This document shows, piece by piece, positions 49,553-58,139 of a DNA stretch of 64,000 nt (positions are counted from its first letter, which is position 1; every line of letters begins with the position of its first letter). The translations under genes were made by a program, and so were the position numbers. The DNA comes from Bremerella sp. TYQ1. GTDB taxonomy: Bacteria; Planctomycetota; Planctomycetia; Pirellulales; Pirellulaceae. The notes beneath the pieces are model-generated. The model searched no databases and was not told where the DNA came from. It saw nothing but the letters and a program-made list of their open reading frames with translations. The DNA lies in NCBI RefSeq assembly GCF_020150455.1, contig NZ_CP083740.1, positions 1,984,001 through 2,048,000 of the forward strand. Direction: 5' to 3'.

Positions 49553-49652
49553 TCAAACATGTTTGATTGTGACTTCGCACCTTCGTACACTGGCTCGGTC
49601 AACTGCGAACGTACAAAACTGACATCGGTCCAATCCATCAGAGAGGCTTCCT

Positions 49653-50081
49653 ATGGGCGCTGCCTACTTCCTTGTTGTCGAAGGGGACACGACGCGGCAG
49701 ACCATGTTGGATGGCAAAGCGTTGGCAACCGACTTTGATGCCATCGAGCGTCTGGCGAACAAGCATGGCTTGAAAACTCCGGACGATTACTTCTCGCAGT
49801 CGCCGGACGAAGCGATTGCGTCGATGGCAGATATCATGGGGGTCGAAGTCGAAGAACTATCCGACGAAGAAATCGCCGCCGCTCGGCAAGGAGCCGCCGA
49901 CATCTGGTTCGATCCCGCCGAAGGCATCACCTTTGCTGCCCGTTTGATCGAACTGATTGAAAACGACCCTTCGCAAGTCGACAACCCCGAAGCGATCCTG
50001 CTCGATCTAAAAGCAATGCAAGACGACCTCACCCAGCTTCAATCCGAAAACAAACGCTGGCGATTCGCGGTTGATTTTTGA
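49653..50081 (+). CDS. Small acidic cytosolic protein, unknown
   Basis: 142 residues, acidic, no signal peptide or membrane helix. AGAGAGG six bases before the ATG supports the start. Mostly helical: DFDAIERLANKHGLKTPDDY, ADIMGVEVEELSDEE and a C-terminal helix LKAMQDDLTQLQSENKRW. Looks like a typical lone planctomycete housekeeping-neighbour protein; I do not recognise the family. Confidence 0.72.
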   Translation: MGAAYFLVVEGDTTRQTMLDGKALATDFDAIERLANKHGLKTPDDYFSQSPDEAIASMADIMGVEVEELSDEEIAAARQGAADIWFDPAEGITFAARLIELIENDPSQVDNPEAILLDLKAMQDDLTQLQSENKRWRFAVDF

Positions 50082-50245
50082 AATGTAGCCAAAGTCAGCT
50101 TTCGCCCATCTTCCGTTTTAAGAGCGATACCTTCGGCCGTTGTTCAAGTTTGATTTGACAGAAAACTTGGAAGATCTGACCGACCGCTTTATATTCAGGG
50201 GTGTCTCTTTTCTTCGCTTGGCATCTGACCGAACCAGGAAGTTTC

Positions 50246-51244
50246 ATGCCGTTTCGTGGTGGGTTTACGCTCGTTCAGCTGTTCGTCTGCCTGGCGATTT
50301 TGGCGATCCTCATTGCAATCTTGCTACCCGCAGTGCAGTCAGCACGCGAGTCAGCCCGGCAAGTCCATTGCAAAAACAATATCCGCCAGACAATGCTGGC
50401 CGTTCAATCGCACCATGCGGCCCATCAATCGCTCCCTTCTTTCTACAACGGCACGTCGCTTCCCTATCCACTGAAGGAATGGGATCTGTTTCACATGCAT
50501 TCGTGGCGAACGATGCTCCTGCCGGAGCTCGAACAAAGTGCCCTCCACGAATCGATCCAGTGGAAAGCCTTGGCCACCGACAACGCGAACGCTACCGTGG
50601 CCCAAACCATCGTGCCGACGTTCATTTGTCCATCAGGTGATAATCCTGCCAGGAAAGGGTGGGGGCTACATCACGATGCCACGCTCGATACGCAATCAGG
50701 GGTTGCTATGCCCGAAGACCGTTATCAGGTTACGCGCAGCGATTACGACGCGATGGCCGGCATTGAAGTGCTGCCGAATCCGTTCCCAACAGGAGCGAAC
50801 CCTCATTCGGTCGATTACGTCCGTTGGGGAATTTGGGGCTGGGCCGTCTTCGACACGAAAACCACCAGCGGTTCTCGGCTGCTTAGTTACCGTCGCGGAA
50901 AGTTCCGCGATGTCACCGACGGGCTCTCCCATACAATCGCTATCGTCGAACGAGCAGGGAAGCCAACGCAACTACGTAACGGCAAGCCAGACATCACCTC
51001 CGACAATCCGCTGGCCGAATATCCAGGTCAAGTTGGCTGGTCCGCGAGCAACACATTCGCCTGGTCTTTTCATGGAGATTCAATTGGCGTCAACGCGTCA
51101 AATGTCCGCGGCATGTTCTCCTTTCACCCTGCCGGAGCCCACGTCGGTTTGGCGGATGGATCAGTCCGCTTCCTGCCTGAAACGACCACCTTCGATGCTT
51201 TGGTCAGCCTATATGGTCGCTCCGATGGCGGCCTTCCCGAATAA
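50246..51244 (+). CDS. DUF1559 prepilin-like protein lacking Glu at +5
   Basis: 332 residues from the ATG at 50246 (AGGA upstream). The prepilin signal reads MPFRGG then FTLVQLFVCLAILAILIAIL: the usual Glu at position +5 of the mature protein is Gln. The DUF1559 domain (ARESARQVHCKNNIRQTMLA) and the H-X9-DG motif (HPAGAHVGLADG) are intact. Glu5 normally supports N-methylation and subunit packing in type IV pilins, and natural loss is a feature of some tip or minor pseudopilins. It is followed within 62 bases by a sulfatase gene, possibly in the same transcript. Confidence 0.9.
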   Translation: MPFRGGFTLVQLFVCLAILAILIAILLPAVQSARESARQVHCKNNIRQTMLAVQSHHAAHQSLPSFYNGTSLPYPLKEWDLFHMHSWRTMLLPELEQSALHESIQWKALATDNANATVAQTIVPTFICPSGDNPARKGWGLHHDATLDTQSGVAMPEDRYQVTRSDYDAMAGIEVLPNPFPTGANPHSVDYVRWGIWGWAVFDTKTTSGSRLLSYRRGKFRDVTDGLSHTIAIVERAGKPTQLRNGKPDITSDNPLAEYPGQVGWSASNTFAWSFHGDSIGVNASNVRGMFSFHPAGAHVGLADGSVRFLPETTTFDALVSLYGRSDGGLPE

Positions 51245-51305
51245 CTTCCTTCGCCCCACTTCGCTTTCCTCCGACCTGACCTCCTTGCTAAGCCCCACCA
51301 TCATC

Positions 51306-52724
51306 ATGCGAACACGACTTCTCAGCTGCTTACTGCTCTTGCTTGCCACTTCCGGACTTTTCGCTCAGAACGAGCACCCCAACATTTTGATCCTGATCGG
51401 CGATGATATCGATCGCGATACGCTTGGCCCTTGGGGTGGGGCTGCTCGGACGCCGCATTTGGATCGACTCGCGAAAGAGGGCATGCGGTTAGATGCGGTG
51501 TATGCAAATGTCGCCATGTGTGCTCCATTTCGGCAAGAGCTGTACAGCGGCCGCGCCGCCTGGCGAACACGTGCGATGCCCAACCACAGCAAATCGGTCG
51601 AAGGAACCAAGAGCTTGCCGCATTATTTAGAACCGCTTGGCTACCGCGTGGGACTGCTAGGCAAAACGCATATCGGCCCGAAGGATGCTTATCCCTTCGA
51701 TTACCTGGGCGATGTCAGCAAGAAGGAGGATGGCAACCCGCAGTTGGTCAAGCGTGCCACCAAGTATATCACCCAGGCACGCGACGCCGGCAAGCCATTT
51801 TGCCTGGTCGTCGCGTCCCACGATGGCCATGGCCCTTACACGACCGGCGATCCCTCGCAGTACGACGCCGCCACGTTGCCGCTGGAAAAGGATAAGATCG
51901 ACACACCTGCGTATCGCCGAGAGTTTCAGCAGCACCTCGCCGAAGTGACCAACTTGGACGCGCTGCTTGGCGACTTGCGTGCGGTTTTGAAACAGGAAGA
52001 GTTGGCCGACAACACGCTCGTTATTTTCTGCTCGGAACAAGGAAACGCTTTTCCGTTCGCCAAGTGGACCTGCTTTAACGACGGTCTAGCCAGTGGCGTT
52101 GTGGTCGCAATGCCCAGCAAAATACCTGCCGGGTCATCCAGCAAGCAGCTTACCTGGATCGCAGATATCGCTCCGACGTTGCTTGAAGCGGCCGGGGGCG
52201 AAGCGTCCGCTGAAGACTTCGACGGCAAAAGCCAATGGCAAAATTGGACCGGTGCCGATCAGCCGGTGCACGACTACGCGTACGGAGCGTTCACCAATTG
52301 CAACATCATCGACAACCGCGATCGGGTCTTTCCGATCCGCTCCATCCGCGACACGCAGTACACGCTTCTCTGGTCGCCTCGGGCAGAAAAGACGATCACC
52401 TCAAACACGACGCTGACGCAGGCACTGCAGTGGATTCAGACCCCAGACATGAACGGCAAAGCGAACCCGGCCGCGTCTTGGGTTCGCAAAGCATTACGCA
52501 CCGAATCGCCCGAAGCAATCGAGCTGATGCATCGCCTGCACAATCGACCAGAGTGGGCATTGTACGACCGCCAAGCCGACGCGGAAGAACTGAACAACCT
52601 GATCGACGACCCCCAGCATGCCGCGAAAGTGGAAGAACTCAAGGAAGCGTTGAACGCATGGCTTTCGCGCTGGGACGACGCTGATCCAGTCGCTACAGAA
52701 CGAGGCTTCGTGAAACAGCGTTAG
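51306..52724 (+). CDS. Secreted sulfatase
   Basis: 472 residues from the ATG at 51306, with signal peptide MRTRLLSCLLLLLATSGLFA. The sulfatase fold is shown by HPNILILIGDDIDRDTLGPW (metal-binding Asp pair), the formylglycine site MCAPFRQELYSGR (C72), GKTHIG, and a late catalytic-side motif near SEQGNAFPFAKWT. CxPxR is kept, so formylglycine formation from Cys is plausible, but the residue after Pro is Phe rather than the usual Ser/Ala. It probably hydrolyses sulfate esters on algal or other polysaccharides in the periplasm, as is common in marine planctomycetes. It converges with the next gene at 13 bases. Confidence 0.9.
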   Translation: MRTRLLSCLLLLLATSGLFAQNEHPNILILIGDDIDRDTLGPWGGAARTPHLDRLAKEGMRLDAVYANVAMCAPFRQELYSGRAAWRTRAMPNHSKSVEGTKSLPHYLEPLGYRVGLLGKTHIGPKDAYPFDYLGDVSKKEDGNPQLVKRATKYITQARDAGKPFCLVVASHDGHGPYTTGDPSQYDAATLPLEKDKIDTPAYRREFQQHLAEVTNLDALLGDLRAVLKQEELADNTLVIFCSEQGNAFPFAKWTCFNDGLASGVVVAMPSKIPAGSSSKQLTWIADIAPTLLEAAGGEASAEDFDGKSQWQNWTGADQPVHDYAYGAFTNCNIIDNRDRVFPIRSIRDTQYTLLWSPRAEKTITSNTTLTQALQWIQTPDMNGKANPAASWVRKALRTESPEAIELMHRLHNRPEWALYDRQADAEELNNLIDDPQHAAKVEELKEALNAWLSRWDDADPVATERGFVKQR

Positions 52725-52737
52725 ACGCGGATACGGT

Positions 52738-53946
52738 TTATCGCTTGCGTTTGACCGTCTTCCATAGCGGCGGCGTGCGTTCGAGTTGGTAGGCCTGAGC
52801 GAACGGTTCTTGGCGGACGCGTCGTGTTTCCGCGTGCGTGACGGCAAACAGAGGCAAGATCGGCGTGCCGTCGGCTCGCGTCTCGTAGGTTTCGCCTTTC
52901 TTTTGGCACATCAGCAGGCCGCCCATTTTTCCGCCAGGCGTTTCTCCGATTAAGATGTCGATCTTCGCTGGTCCTTTCAGCTTGATCCATTTGCCGGCGT
53001 AGGCGGTTCGTGTTCCGGAAACGCCAGGGCCGCCGAATTCCTGGCGGAGCGAGTCGTCGTACGTTCCTTGCCCGACATTGACCATCGGTACCCACGATCC
53101 ATCCAGCACCGGCTGGTTGTTGACGTATACCATCAGCATGTCGTCGAAGAATCCGACAAACCGCCATTCGCCATCGTCAGGCGGCTCGACCACTCCGGTG
53201 TAATGCACAAACCAGCCACGCGGCTCGACTTCCCCTTCCACGTTGAATGCCCGCGGAGCATCCTGGGCGTCGGTCGCCGGCGGAATGAGCAGCTGCGAAA
53301 GATACAACTGCGTCTGGGCCTCATAGAAATTCTGCGTCACCGAATCCGACACACCACTGCCGACAATCTGGTTCATCGTTTGAATGTAGTCCGGAAACTG
53401 GCCCGAGTAGGGCAGCGGCTGGCGACTACGATTCTGCTTCAAATCGAAGAACCTTCCTACGAGACCTGTTCCGTACATCCCGCCGCCCGATCCACTGGAA
53501 CCACTTCCGGCCGAACCAAACGCGGAACCTTCGCTGCCGCCGATCTCTTGCATGAGCGAATCGCCGGTCAGCATCGATTCGAGACTTGCGACCGGTGTCA
53601 ACGCGTTGGTCGAAATCTCGACCGCTTCGACTTCCACCAGCGGCGTTTCCAGGCTCTCGGCAATCGGCATTTCGGCAGCCATCTCGCTCAGCGAACTTTC
53701 CGCTTCCAGTTCGGTGAACTCGAAGTCCTCGAAGCTTTCCATCTCGAGCGCCTCTTCGCTATCGGAAGTCGCGTCGATGACGATCATTTCCGGCTTCTTC
53801 TCGATGCCAAACGTCAGCAAGGCCAGCAACAGCAAAAGCAACATGTGCACGACGGCACTTGTCAGCATCGGCAAGACGCGAGCGAGAAGCCCGCGTGGTG
53901 GCTGCGAGTCGGTCGACGGTGGCGAATCAGTTTCAGTCTGGTCCAT
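52738..53946 (-). CDS. TonB-like N-terminus fused to PA14-like domain
   Basis: 402 residues. A short cytosolic N-terminus and one membrane helix (LTSAVVHMLLLLLLALLTFG) are followed by an acidic linker (about 55-135) and a G/S-rich stretch, which is the layout of TonB/TolA-type proteins. The C-terminal part (about 150-345) looks like a PA14/GLEYA-type beta-sandwich: GLVGRFFDLKQNRSRQPLPY, then GWFVHYTGVVEPPDDGEWRF and DDMLMVYVNNQPVLDGSW. PA14 domains commonly bind carbohydrate. It is probably anchored in the inner membrane facing the periplasm. No ExbB/ExbD partner is in the window. Confidence 0.75.
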   Translation of the reverse strand: MDQTETDSPPSTDSQPPRGLLARVLPMLTSAVVHMLLLLLLALLTFGIEKKPEMIVIDATSDSEEALEMESFEDFEFTELEAESSLSEMAAEMPIAESLETPLVEVEAVEISTNALTPVASLESMLTGDSLMQEIGGSEGSAFGSAGSGSSGSGGGMYGTGLVGRFFDLKQNRSRQPLPYSGQFPDYIQTMNQIVGSGVSDSVTQNFYEAQTQLYLSQLLIPPATDAQDAPRAFNVEGEVEPRGWFVHYTGVVEPPDDGEWRFVGFFDDMLMVYVNNQPVLDGSWVPMVNVGQGTYDDSLRQEFGGPGVSGTRTAYAGKWIKLKGPAKIDILIGETPGGKMGGLLMCQKKGETYETRADGTPILPLFAVTHAETRRVRQEPFAQAYQLERTPPLWKTVKRKR

Positions 53947-54342
53947 GGATGCCTGGGTTCAACTTGGGAAGCGCGCAATGTATCGGTCGCTGTTAATGCA
54001 AAGCCAATGCCGGTCAAGCGGCGACGCACTTCCGAGTGTGAAGCGAAAACTTTCTGCAATTTCGGTTCACAGCAGCCAACACCGCACGTCACCGCCCAAT
54101 GCGTCAGGTCGTTGGCCGAAGCAGTGCCGGTTTTCCCTTCGCCTCCGCCGAGGATTTCCCGCTCAATTTATTTGGAAAACATTCTCCTAGGCACTTCGCC
54201 CACCTCCATGTGCTCAATCGCGCGACGTTGATGTCGCTTTCGACGACACGCGTTTCGAGCATTCGTGCCAACAAAAATGCGTGCTTCGGTCTTCCTTATC
54301 CGTTAGGGTAAGCGATATCCCCCAAGCTTAAGGAGATGCTCG
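53947..54342. other. Divergent intergenic region
   Basis: 396 bases between two divergent genes; it should hold both promoters. No gene, RNA or convincing inverted repeat was seen. AAGGAG at the right end is the ribosome binding site of the next gene. Confidence 0.6.
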
Positions 54343-55434
54343 ATGCTTGCTCGTTGGATGATCGTTGCCGCTGGGTTGGCGTTTCTACCGTTGTCGCTGA
54401 CTGCCCAGGAAGTGGCTCAAGAGCCTCTTTTGTCGGAACGTTTCCCCACCCCCGAGCAAGGCGTCATGCGGTTTCGCCATACGCTGACGCAGGAGTTCGC
54501 CGGGCTGAAGGTCGAAACGGTCGATGACGTCATTCAGCTGCACGAAAAGATCGATGCGCTGAACCTCACGCCGCAGCAGTTTGAAGATGGCCAGTGGTAT
54601 CGGCTACTGGGGATCGAGAAGATTCCTCGCAAACTTCCGCCACCACCGCCACTACCACCAGGCTCGAAAGCGGAGAATGTCATCACGTTTCCCGAATGGC
54701 GAGCGGCTGAAGTAGTCTTTCGCCCGAATCACATCGTTCAGCGCGACTTCATGGATGACGAATACCAAGGAATCTACGCCGAAACGCCGCAGTCTTCGCT
54801 CGATATGTCGATCACTCCGCGAACTCGCCAGATCCGCCACGACGAGCCCGGCGGGCAGCGTTTCTACTACCGCAATCAACGCGTCCTTCTCTCCCGAGAA
54901 AAAGACCTTCTCGATCGCACCTACACGACCAAGAAGCTTGGCCAGCGGGAGTTGATCACCGTACCGATCAACGAACGATTCGAGACCCTTTTCCTCGTCG
55001 ACCCCAACAGCGACTCGATCCTCGCGAGAATCTTGGCCGGCAACAGCAACCGCGTCGGCAACTTCACGCTTCACTTCCAGCCGCAACTCCCCAACGAAAA
55101 GCACGACATTTCCATTCCGAGCTACTCCATCGAGTTCCGTGGCACTGGCGGCGCCACATGCCGGACTTCAAGTTACGTTCTGACGGAAGTCGACTTCAAC
55201 ACGCCGGTCGAAGAGAAGCAGCTTCAAGTGCCTGGTAAAAAGGGAGACCTCTACGTCGATGGCAACAGCTTCCATCGCTTCAGTACGCGATTGCCATTCG
55301 ACATCGAAGACGTCTCCGCACTCACCCCCATGCTGGCACAAAAACTGATCCAATCTGAACAGCGACGGCAAGCCGAAGAACGTCGAAAGCAATTGGAAGC
55401 TGTCGATGCGGAGGAAGAAGGAGCCGAGCTATGA
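54343..55434 (+). CDS. Secreted protein of unknown function (second tandem pair, copy 1)
   Basis: 363 residues; ATG with AAGGAG seven bases upstream. Signal peptide ending in SLTAQ. Mature features: RFPTPEQGVMRFRHTLTQEF, a helical segment (VDDVIQLHEKIDALNL), a proline-rich connector KLPPPPPLPPGSK at about 103-115, then a long beta-rich region with two final strands and a charged C-terminal helix (QSEQRRQAEERRKQLEAVD). It shares this order with the next gene, which overlaps it by ATGA, so the two are tandem paralogs and translationally coupled. Function unknown. Confidence 0.78.
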   Translation: MLARWMIVAAGLAFLPLSLTAQEVAQEPLLSERFPTPEQGVMRFRHTLTQEFAGLKVETVDDVIQLHEKIDALNLTPQQFEDGQWYRLLGIEKIPRKLPPPPPLPPGSKAENVITFPEWRAAEVVFRPNHIVQRDFMDDEYQGIYAETPQSSLDMSITPRTRQIRHDEPGGQRFYYRNQRVLLSREKDLLDRTYTTKKLGQRELITVPINERFETLFLVDPNSDSILARILAGNSNRVGNFTLHFQPQLPNEKHDISIPSYSIEFRGTGGATCRTSSYVLTEVDFNTPVEEKQLQVPGKKGDLYVDGNSFHRFSTRLPFDIEDVSALTPMLAQKLIQSEQRRQAEERRKQLEAVDAEEEGAEL

Positions 55435-56504
55435 AGTACGGGATGGTCTATCTTGCTTGCCTCCTCACCACCATCGCCTGGCTGATGGTCGGCTCGACGC
55501 TTCTGGCCCAGGAAGATGCGGTCACAATGAAGATCGAGCAGCGTTTTGCGATCCCGGAGCAGGGGCATCTCGAGTTTCGCCAGGCGTGGGTTGGTGACAT
55601 GTCGGGACGTTCCATCCAAACCGAAGCCGACGTCCTGCAACTGCTGGAAGAGCTTTCGGCTCTTCCTTTCGACGACGCGAAGATTCAATCGTGGGAGTTC
55701 TTCAAGCAAGTCGGGCTCACCAAAATCGAGCGACCGCCCCCCAAGATTCCGCCTGGCCCCGATGTGAAATTCGAGCGTCTGCCTGACTGGGCGAAGACGA
55801 CCGTCGACTTCGATCCCAAACGATTCATCCAGCACAAAGTAACCGGTGGTCACACGTTCCTAGCCGCGACAACCCCCAAGGCAACCGTAAACGTCCGAAA
55901 GCATAAAGACTTTCACCAAGTCTCGCACTTCGAGCCGACAACATCGAAACGCCTCGACACAGGAACCATGGACAATCTTTTCCTGCGAAAAACCTTCCGG
56001 GACGATACTCTCTTTACCCGCCGCGTCGATGGCGAACGAGAATTCTGGACATGGACAGGGCCGAAGTCGAAGATAGTTTATGTCTCTCGTCCTGGCCAGG
56101 ACCGCATCGATGCGGCCTATGGCATCATTCGCGGGCGTGTGAACCGATGTGCGTTCTTCCTCGATCCACAGCCTCCCAAAGACCCGGATGGCATCTGGGT
56201 CCCGCGACTTTCGCTTCGTCTACGACCGTCACGAACCGAAGAGATCTCGTACCACGCCGCCCTGATCGATCAAGCCGACTTCGCCACGCCGGTTTCGGAC
56301 GAAGCGTTCCAAGTGCCAGTCGAGAAGGGTGTCACCTATCACAGCAAATTGACCACCACCAAGATGCCATTCCGACTCGACAATATCGCGAAGCTATCGC
56401 CAAAGACTGCCAACGACTTGATCACCGCTTACAATCATAAGAAATGGCAAGACCGAAAGCTGAAAGAACTGGAAGAGTCAGAAGAACCAGCCGCCGATTT
56501 TTAG
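55431..56504 (+). CDS. Secreted protein of unknown function (second tandem pair, copy 2)
   Basis: 357 residues, starting within the ATGA overlap. A signal peptide (MKYGMVYLACLLTTIAWLMV..LLAQ) is followed by RFAIPEQGHLEFRQAWVGDM, a helix with DVLQLLEELSALPF, and a proline-rich connector (RPPPKIPPGPD). A long beta-rich region includes EREFWTWTGPKSKIVYVSRP and ends ADFATPVSDEAFQVPVEKG, parallel to VDFNTPVEEKQLQVPGKKG in copy 1. The two products may form a heteromeric envelope assembly. Family not recognised. Confidence 0.78.
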   Translation: MKYGMVYLACLLTTIAWLMVGSTLLAQEDAVTMKIEQRFAIPEQGHLEFRQAWVGDMSGRSIQTEADVLQLLEELSALPFDDAKIQSWEFFKQVGLTKIERPPPKIPPGPDVKFERLPDWAKTTVDFDPKRFIQHKVTGGHTFLAATTPKATVNVRKHKDFHQVSHFEPTTSKRLDTGTMDNLFLRKTFRDDTLFTRRVDGEREFWTWTGPKSKIVYVSRPGQDRIDAAYGIIRGRVNRCAFFLDPQPPKDPDGIWVPRLSLRLRPSRTEEISYHAALIDQADFATPVSDEAFQVPVEKGVTYHSKLTTTKMPFRLDNIAKLSPKTANDLITAYNHKKWQDRKLKELEESEEPAADF

Positions 56505-56547
56505 CTAACGATTCCCTCAGTACGGTTCTAATCCCTCAACAACCGGT

Positions 56548-56575
56548 GCCATGCCGTCGTCTTCGTCGGCATGGC
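56548..56575. terminator. Hairpin between converging genes
   Basis: GCCATGCCG and CGGCATGGC around a ten-base loop, placed exactly between two converging stop codons. No clear U-run; probable bidirectional terminator. Confidence 0.6.
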
Positions 56576-58009
56576 TTACGCTAGAATTCGATTCAGCATG
56601 ACGCCGGTGAACATGCCGAGCATCATACAGCCAGGCAGCGTGGTGACCCAAGTCAGGACGATGCTTTTCAGTGTGGACGTGTTGAGATGCTCGTCAGGCG
56701 ATGCGACCACGGTGCCAGCGACGCCGGAAGAAAGGACGTGGGTTGTGCTGACCGGCATGCCACCGATGTCGGCCATAAAAATCCCGATCATCGCCGAAAG
56801 CTGAGCGGCCGTTCCCTGGGCAGGATTCATGTGCGAACTACCCATCTTTTCCCCCAGCGTCGTCACGATGTTCTTGTAGCCAATCGCTGTGCCGCCGCCG
56901 AGAGCCAACGCCGACAGTACGATAATCCACATTGGGACATACTCGATGAATCGGTCGAGCTTCCGATTGGCAGCATGCAGCTTCTTGCGTTCATCGCTGG
57001 TCAGCCTGTCCATCAGTTTCGCATCACGGATCGTGTTGGAAATGGCCTGACGCAGATCGAGAATAGCAGCTCGCATCTCGATCCCTTCCTGTTCGCTCAG
57101 TTTTTCGGTCCGTTGTTTCTGGACCAGTTTCTCGACCAGGTCGCATTCCTGCATTAGCTGTTGACTGCGTGCCCCGATCTTTGGATCGTCCTGGACGGTC
57201 GCTGCGACCTGTTTAATGTCGCCGATCGCCTCAGCACCACGCTTCAACGAATTGTCGTCCAGCCGGTTCGGATTCAAGCCGTATAGGCTGGGAGCGATAC
57301 CGAACATCACCAACATCATCAGACCGATACTCTTCTGTCCGTCGTTGGTTCCATGCAACAGCGACACCCCGGCAGAACTGGCGATTAAGATCGACCGCAC
57401 CCAGCCTGGCGGGCGCGTATGTTCTTCGGCCGGACGAAACAGGGCATCGTTCTTGACCAGCAACTTCAAAAGTTTGAAGATCAAATAGGCCAGCACAAAA
57501 CCAACGATCGGCGAGATCAGCAGCGTCAATAGAATCCCTTGAGCTTCGTGCCAATTGATCTGCTGAGCAATTGGATCGCCGATCAGAAACGCGTGGGCCA
57601 TCGCCACGCCCATGATCGACCCAACATAGGCATGCGTTGTCGAGTTCGGAATGCCCAGCCACCACGTGCCGAAGTTCCAAGTCACCGCAGTCACAATCAG
57701 CGCCAACAGCAGCGATGCCTCGTATTCTGTATTGATGCCTGCGACCATCTCTTTGGGAAGCATGTAAACCAACGAAAACGCAACCGCCGTTCCCCCGATC
57801 AGCACCCCCACGAAGTTGAAGAACGCCGCAATCGCCACGGCAATCATCGGGTGGAGCGACCGCGAGTAAACGACTGTTGCAATCGCATTGGCCGTATCGT
57901 GAAAGCCGTTGATCGCCTCTTGAAACAAGATCAGCGCGAAGACAAACAGCAGCATCCAAATCGGAGCATCCGGCACGTTTTGCAAATAGCTGGCAAACGA
58001 ATCGTCCAT
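56576..58009 (-). CDS. pitA: Low-affinity inorganic phosphate transporter (PitA-like)
   Basis: 477 residues, close to Escherichia coli PitA in length and motifs: EAINGFHDTANAIATVV near the N-terminus, NFGTWWLGIPNSTTHAYVGS, LLHGTNDGQKSIGLMMLV in the middle, a long charged cytosolic loop (about 235-345), GEKMGSSHMNPAQGTAAQ, and PVSTTHVLSSGVAGTVV near the end. Family members are H+-coupled carriers of metal-phosphate complexes in the inner membrane. No regulator (PhoU-like) gene is adjacent; the cytosolic loop is within the transporter itself. Promoter presumed in 58010-58139. Confidence 0.93.
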   Translation of the reverse strand: MDDSFASYLQNVPDAPIWMLLFVFALILFQEAINGFHDTANAIATVVYSRSLHPMIAVAIAAFFNFVGVLIGGTAVAFSLVYMLPKEMVAGINTEYEASLLLALIVTAVTWNFGTWWLGIPNSTTHAYVGSIMGVAMAHAFLIGDPIAQQINWHEAQGILLTLLISPIVGFVLAYLIFKLLKLLVKNDALFRPAEEHTRPPGWVRSILIASSAGVSLLHGTNDGQKSIGLMMLVMFGIAPSLYGLNPNRLDDNSLKRGAEAIGDIKQVAATVQDDPKIGARSQQLMQECDLVEKLVQKQRTEKLSEQEGIEMRAAILDLRQAISNTIRDAKLMDRLTSDERKKLHAANRKLDRFIEYVPMWIIVLSALALGGGTAIGYKNIVTTLGEKMGSSHMNPAQGTAAQLSAMIGIFMADIGGMPVSTTHVLSSGVAGTVVASPDEHLNTSTLKSIVLTWVTTLPGCMMLGMFTGVMLNRILA

Positions 58010-58139
58010 GATCGGCTTTCAGGGCAGTGGATCACCTGGCGAAAGGGCACGCACAAGTATCTATCGGAATCTGCCCCCAAGCACCAGCAATGCTCGGCAT
58101 TCTTCACGGGAATATCATTCGCGTTGCCGCTGATCTGCA

